Source of the DNA: Arcanobacterium haemolyticum DSM 20595
Lineage (GTDB): Bacteria > Actinomycetota > Actinomycetes > Actinomycetales > Actinomycetaceae
Assembly (NCBI RefSeq): GCF_000092365.1
Contig: NC_014218.1
Location: 1,488,001-1,552,000, forward strand
Reading direction: 5' to 3'
Length of the DNA: 64,000 nt
The translations under genes were made by a program, and so were the position numbers. The notes under the pieces were generated by a model that ran no database searches, was not told the DNA's origin, and saw only the letters and a program-made list of their open reading frames with translations. This document shows, piece after piece, positions 59,824 to 64,000 of this stretch (its first letter is position 1; the number at the start of each line of letters is the position of its first letter).

Positions 59824-61206
59824 TCAGTAGAGCTTTCCGTCGTGCTCTTCGCCACGGGATACGGCTGTCATGGTTTCGCGCTCAACAACTTTGATGCGCT
59901 CACGGCCTGCGGCCTGCCCAAGTGACTTTTCAAAGTCCTCCAGGTGGTGCCAGCCCTCCCAATCGGTGTAGCGGACGCCGCGTTCTTCCAGGAGCACACG
60001 GGACGCATCCCAGCCAACATTTTCAGTGGATGCATGGAGCTTTCCGGCTTTGTAATCGTCCACCAGGTTGTTGATGGTTTCTTGGGCGTCAGACTTCGTA
60101 GAGCCGATCAACCCAACCGGGCCTCGTTTGATCCAGCCAGTTGCGTACATGCCAGTAACGACGTTTTCGCCGTCCATCACACGGCCGCCCACGTTTGGCA
60201 CAACGCAGCGGCGTTCATCGAACGGCGCGCCAGGAATTGGCGACGACGCGTAGCCGACTGCCCGATAGACCGCCTGGACTGGGTAATCAATGAATTCTCC
60301 AGTGCCTTTCACAGACTGATCTCCTTGGAGTTCCATACGTTCCATGCGGATGCCTTCAACATGTTCATCGCCAAGAATTTCAACTGGGGCCTGCAACATA
60401 TGGATGTGGATACGGCGGGATGCGGTGAGATCTTCGGCATCTTGGAAAGCGTAGTTGGTGAGTTGATCGACCACTTGACGTGTCATCTTCGACTCATCCA
60501 TGGCTTGTTCCGAACCAGCATCGTAATCGAAATCGTCTGGGTAGACCACGATGTCAACGTCTGGCACATGGCCGAGTTCGCGCAGTTCCATCGGGGTGAA
60601 CTTCACTTGAGCGGGGCCGCGACGGCCGAACACGTGAACGTCTGTAATAGGAGATTGGCGCAAGCCCGCTTCCACGTTTTCTGGAATTTCGGTACTCATC
60701 AAATCTTCAGGATGCTTTGCAAGGATGCGGGCCACATCGAGTGCCACGTTTCCAACGCCAAGAACGGCAACTTCTTTGGCTTCCAACGGCCAGGTGCGCG
60801 GTACGTCTGGGTGCCCGTCATACCAGTACACGAATTCAGATGCCCCGTAGACTTCTGGCAGATCGGAGCCCGGAATATCGAATGGACGATCACGATCTGC
60901 ACCAGTTGCTAGGAGAACCGCATCGTAGTGTTCATGCAGTTCGTCAAACGTGATGTCTTTGCCTACTTCAACGTTGCCAACCAGCCGAATATCGCCGCGC
61001 TGCAACACGTTGTAAAGGGCGGTAATAATCGCTTTAATACGTGGATGATCCGGTGCCACACCGTAACGCACAAGGCCGTATGGGGCTGGCAATTTTTCGT
61101 ACAGATCGATCTGTACATCAACATCTGACTTGGACAAAATATCAGATGCATAGATTCCAGCAGGGCCGGCACCAATAACCGCAACCTGAAGTGGACGTTG
61201 AGTCAC
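59824..61206 (-). CDS. fprA: ferredoxin/adrenodoxin-type NADPH reductase FprA
   Basis: 460 residues. FAD motif VIGAGPAGIYASDIL at 10-24, PAPYGLVRYGVAPDHPRIK, NADPH motif VLGVGNVALDVARIL near 148, FGRRGPAQVKFTPMELREL, and the C-terminal GWIKRGPVGLIGSTKSDAQE signature of the adrenodoxin reductase family. It transfers electrons from NADPH to ferredoxins, possibly including iron-sulfur partners elsewhere in the genome. No neighbour shares its strand closely. Confidence 0.94.
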   Translation of the reverse strand: MTQRPLQVAVIGAGPAGIYASDILSKSDVDVQIDLYEKLPAPYGLVRYGVAPDHPRIKAIITALYNVLQRGDIRLVGNVEVGKDITFDELHEHYDAVLLATGADRDRPFDIPGSDLPEVYGASEFVYWYDGHPDVPRTWPLEAKEVAVLGVGNVALDVARILAKHPEDLMSTEIPENVEAGLRQSPITDVHVFGRRGPAQVKFTPMELRELGHVPDVDIVVYPDDFDYDAGSEQAMDESKMTRQVVDQLTNYAFQDAEDLTASRRIHIHMLQAPVEILGDEHVEGIRMERMELQGDQSVKGTGEFIDYPVQAVYRAVGYASSPIPGAPFDERRCVVPNVGGRVMDGENVVTGMYATGWIKRGPVGLIGSTKSDAQETINNLVDDYKAGKLHASTENVGWDASRVLLEERGVRYTDWEGWHHLEDFEKSLGQAAGRERIKVVERETMTAVSRGEEHDGKLY

Positions 61207-61465
61207 AATTACCTCTTCCAGCTACACCAAGTAGCCCGTTAACGATGGGAAAGAAACCACTCACCATAATATCCGAGGAAGCGAAGTCGATCCGCACAGG
61301 GTGACAAGGTCTACACCTTTACCTCCGATAAGATGTAAACTCCTGCATTTTGTTTGAGGATACGGCACGCCTTCGCCGCATATTGCAGGGCGTGCCGGAT
61401 TCCCTATGTTTTTGCAGGTGCGGCAGGGCTATGCAAGTGCGGCCAGTCATACAGGCACGAAAGAA

Positions 61466-61498
61466 GGGCCGAACCCTGGAAATTCCAGGATTCGACCC
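61466..61498 (-). terminator. terminator of hpf
   Basis: On the minus strand GGGTCGAATCCTGGA pairs with TCCAGGGTTCGGCCC through two G-U pairs, with a 3-base loop and TTCTTTCG after it, about 20 bases past the hpf stop. The pairs would be C-A mismatches on the plus strand, which fixes the orientation. Confidence 0.8.
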
Positions 61499-61516
61499 TC
61501 TACGAGTCCAGTTATA

Positions 61517-62185
61517 TTACTCCACGTCACCAGGACCGTTTTCGGATGTCTTCGCATCCAAGCGAATCACACCGTAAGTCCATCCACGCCGGCGGTATGC
61601 GGCACATGGCTGCGACGTTTCTTCATCAATGAAGAGGAAGAATGGGTGCCCAACCAGTTCCATTTCATCTACTGCCTGTTCAACGGACATAGGCTTAGCT
61701 TCATACAGCTTTTGGCGCACAACAACTGGGGAATCCCCTACTTGCGTTTCAACCGCTTCGCCAACAGCAGTTGGCCGTGTGGGTTCTTCAGCAGGTTCTT
61801 CCACCTTGGCAGACTTTACTTCCGCCATCAATTCATCAACATTGAGTTCACCCGCAGGTACATCCTTAACGGCGTGATGCTTCCGGTCCTTCATTTTCTC
61901 ACTCTTGCGGCGTAGCCGTTCAAACAGCTTCTGCGCCGCCAAATCCACCGCGCCATATCGATCAGATGCAGCCGCTTCAGCACGAACAACCGGGCCCTTG
62001 TCACGAACAGTGATTTCAATACGCTCAGAGATTTCTGCTTGAGCCGGGTTTGGTTCATGTGTTACTTCAACTTCAACACGTTGAGCACGAGGAGCAAACT
62101 GTTCAATTTTTGCTAGCTTCTCTTCAACAAATTCACGGAAGTTGTCACTAACTTCGGCGTTACGGCCTTTAACTACGAATTCCAC
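61517..62185 (-). CDS. hpf: ribosome hibernation promoting factor, long form
   Basis: The start is GTG 62185 (MEFVVKGRNAEVSDNFREFV), with AAGGAGGT upstream; the open frame extends 32 codons further without similarity. 222 residues: the N-terminal S30AE domain (1-100) and the C-terminal dimerisation domain with SVEQAVDEMELVGHPFFLFI and the end VRRRGWTYGVIRL-like YRRRGWTYGVIRLD. The long form dimerises 70S ribosomes into inactive 100S particles in stationary phase. Confidence 0.94.
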   Translation of the reverse strand: MEFVVKGRNAEVSDNFREFVEEKLAKIEQFAPRAQRVEVEVTHEPNPAQAEISERIEITVRDKGPVVRAEAAASDRYGAVDLAAQKLFERLRRKSEKMKDRKHHAVKDVPAGELNVDELMAEVKSAKVEEPAEEPTRPTAVGEAVETQVGDSPVVVRQKLYEAKPMSVEQAVDEMELVGHPFFLFIDEETSQPCAAYRRRGWTYGVIRLDAKTSENGPGDVE

Positions 62186-62400
62186 GATGACCTCCTTGGG
62201 TCGTGAGAGTGGCAGCGTTGCCACGTTGAGGGGACTTGCGCTCGCAGACGCGAGCAGGAAACACTCACCACCTACTTTCATCCGAGCGTAATCACAGCTT
62301 CAGTGAGATTCACTCCTTTAATCTGTTACCTCAAGTATAGTGCCTCACATCACAAAAGGGAATCTTTTTCACCCCATTCAGCGGTCAGCATATCCTCTAG

Positions 62401-63111
62401 TCAAGGATGGTCAGTAACCGCTAAAACCACCGCACCACACACCCGGCCACCAGCCGCTTCAATCGCCCGTTGCGCCCCAACCAACGTAGCCCCAGTTGTC
62501 AAAACATCATCAACTAACACCACGTCACGCCCCGAAAAATCCGCCACAGATCGCTGCCCCCGTAACTTCCGCGCCCTATCCGCAGCGCTCCCCGAACCAC
62601 GCGCAACATTCACAGCTTTCAGCCCATCAACATAAGGCACACCCCACAACTCGGCCACAGCGCACGCCGCCACCCCGGCAACAAACCGGCCATCCCGGCG
62701 TCGGCCTCGAGACGACGCCAACGGAACAACCACCACGCGATCCCATCGCGCCGCAGGAAAGGCCCGCACCGCGTCCAGATCCGCCACAATCCGCGAAAAC
62801 AAACCAGAAAAAGCCTGATCCGCCCGACGATCTCGAGTATTCTTCCACCCCACGATCGCACGTGCAACGCGCCCCGAATACCAAGCCTTGCCCCACACGG
62901 GAAACGCCACAGAGTCAGATTCGTCATCGCACACGCTCACCAAAAACCTCGCGTCGCCACCAGCCCGCCACCACGGGCCTTCCCACAACGCCGCACACGC
63001 GCTACACAAACTTTCGTCAACTGCGCCGCACCCCAAGCACCACCGTGGGAAAACGATATCGGCAACATCGCCCCACAATCGCCTCAAAAAGCCCGGCCAC
63101 ACGGCAATCAC
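62401..63111 (-). CDS. comF: ComF family phosphoribosyltransferase-like protein
   Basis: The N-terminus carries a zinc ribbon FPRWCLGCGAVDESLCSACA (C-x2-C ... C-x2-C) and the C-terminal half the PRTase domain, with PRPP-binding VVLVDDVLTTGATLVGA. The start is uncertain: GTG 63111 would overlap the lpqB stop (GTGA); ATG 63156 lies inside lpqB. About 236 residues. ComF proteins take part in DNA uptake or its by-products; competence is not shown here. Confidence 0.85.
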   Translation of the reverse strand: MIAVWPGFLRRLWGDVADIVFPRWCLGCGAVDESLCSACAALWEGPWWRAGGDARFLVSVCDDESDSVAFPVWGKAWYSGRVARAIVGWKNTRDRRADQAFSGLFSRIVADLDAVRAFPAARWDRVVVVPLASSRGRRRDGRFVAGVAACAVAELWGVPYVDGLKAVNVARGSGSAADRARKLRGQRSVADFSGRDVVLVDDVLTTGATLVGAQRAIEAAGGRVCGAVVLAVTDHP

Positions 63112-64000
63112 CCTGGATAGGCAGGCGAGGATGCGTGTTGAATAACTTGGCGCCATCCACCGGCGTCGTAGGCGAAGATTTCATCCTTGGATGTGTGGAG
63201 CAAGATGGATTCGTCGTTGCGCCCAGCGGTCACGTCCACAATATCTTCCAACGATGAGGACAAAAGTGAAATGTTCTCCCCCAACGGCACGGAATATAAA
63301 GAATTGACTGTGGAGGACTGAGTTTTTCCGATTGCAACAAGCCGCGAATCGGATACCCAGGCGATGTCTTGGGCGTCGGCGAACCGCTGCCCCACTCGGA
63401 TCGGATCGCTCAACGATTGTGGGATTCCGGCGTTGTCACGCACGATTCCCGCGATGAGGATCTGTACGCCGTTTTCGTTTTCCACGATCACCGCGAGCCG
63501 TACGCCTTCGCGGGATACCGCGAGCGCCCGTACTTTTACGCCTTCGAGCCATGGGGCGTCTACACGGGTTACCGTGCCGGAGGCTATGTTGGCTACAGTG
63601 AAGGATTTGTTCGGTTCGCGTTCTGATACCCAGGCGAAGCCTTTGCGGTCGGTTGATGGAGGTACAAGGGCTGTTCCGTTAACCAGGGGGCTTGCGCCAT
63701 TTTCTTGGGAGACACGATAGAGGGTTTGTTTGTTGTTTCCGAGTGCCACGAATTCTGTTGTGGTTTCGCCGTATGGGATGGCGATGTTGGTGAGTCCGAG
63801 TGATACAAGAGCTTCTGCTCCGGGCACGGGGTGGATTCCGTCGTCTTTGACTACCGCGGGTTTCCCGTCGACGAGGACCATGAGCGATGAGGCCGAGTAA
63901 GGGTATGCGGGTACGTCTGTGTTAGTTTGCGCTGTAAGTGGTACGCCGTTTGCGGTGAGTTCTACGCGTGAGATTCCTGCGATGGCGCTGAGTGTTTTGG
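63108..64000 (-). CDS. lpqB: LpqB family lipoprotein (C-terminal part)
   Basis: The frame is open to the window edge, so the N-terminus, with any lipobox, is missing. About 296 residues are seen. The first visible part (LSAIAGISRVELTANGVPLT) ends a GerMN-like domain, and the rest is a beta-propeller-like region with FAWVSEREPNKSFTVANI and RALAVSREGVRLAVIVENEN. In actinobacteria lpqB follows mtrA-mtrB and affects cell-wall signalling; here it directly precedes comF, as in several actinobacterial genomes. Those upstream genes are outside the window. Confidence 0.85.
   Translation of the reverse strand, partial: KTLSAIAGISRVELTANGVPLTAQTNTDVPAYPYSASSLMVLVDGKPAVVKDDGIHPVPGAEALVSLGLTNIAIPYGETTTEFVALGNNKQTLYRVSQENGASPLVNGTALVPPSTDRKGFAWVSEREPNKSFTVANIASGTVTRVDAPWLEGVKVRALAVSREGVRLAVIVENENGVQILIAGIVRDNAGIPQSLSDPIRVGQRFADAQDIAWVSDSRLVAIGKTQSSTVNSLYSVPLGENISLLSSSLEDIVDVTAGRNDESILLHTSKDEIFAYDAGGWRQVIQHASSPAYPG

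Overview
The window comes from an actinobacterium of roughly 50-55% GC. The evidence is actinobacterial-type ribosomal proteins and RNA polymerase, a polyphosphate glucokinase of the ROK family, an FprA-type ferredoxin reductase, an LpqB-type lipoprotein, and many GTG/TTG starts behind clear Shine-Dalgarno sequences. Gene content and moderate GC suggest the Actinomycetaceae (an Arcanobacterium-like genus). That placement is an inference.

Most of the window (931-49338) is the core transcription and translation region, read on the minus strand from right to left: tRNA-Trp, secE, nusG, rplK, rplA; udk; rplJ-rplL behind an L10-type leader; rpoB-rpoC; a PAS-domain gene; rpsL-rpsG-fusA-tuf; the S10 and spc operons from rpsJ to rplO; secY-adk; map; then infA-rpmJ-rpsM-rpsK-rpoA-rplQ. 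Strong hairpin terminators separate most of these units.

The exceptional part is 4117-17440, a catabolic island of about 13 kb wedged between map and infA, which are normally neighbours. It encodes clear homologues of the enterobacterial carnitine/crotonobetaine system: CaiA, CaiB, CaiC and the electron-transfer set FixA-FixB-FixC-FixX. The classical CaiD hydratase, CaiT antiporter and CaiE are absent. In their place are a double-hotdog MaoC-type hydratase, two MFS transporters (one resembling the SLC22/sugar-porter type), an HSL-type esterase, a metallo-beta-lactamase-fold hydrolase and a TetR regulator. The genes fall into two minus-strand operons (15909-17186 down to 8119, and fixABCX) separated by the plus-strand tetR gene. 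The first operon has an unusual leader: a 76-nt cloverleaf-like RNA closed by a perfect 9-bp stem, followed by two successive intrinsic terminators before the first gene. Together these suggest an actinobacterial variant of carnitine/betaine-CoA metabolism with its own RNA-level control.

The right part (49493-64000) is ordinary chromosome with some accessory features: an aminotransferase, a small membrane protein, an IS110-family element with a long 5' non-coding end that may encode a bridge RNA, an APH-like kinase, adenosine deaminase, two alpha/beta hydrolases, murB, rpmG, three tRNAs (Met, Thr, Tyr), a YajQ-family protein, FprA, the hibernation factor Hpf, ComF and the 3' part of lpqB. Intergenic spaces hold several perfect palindromes, two short tandem repeats and a 54-bp sequence present in two places.
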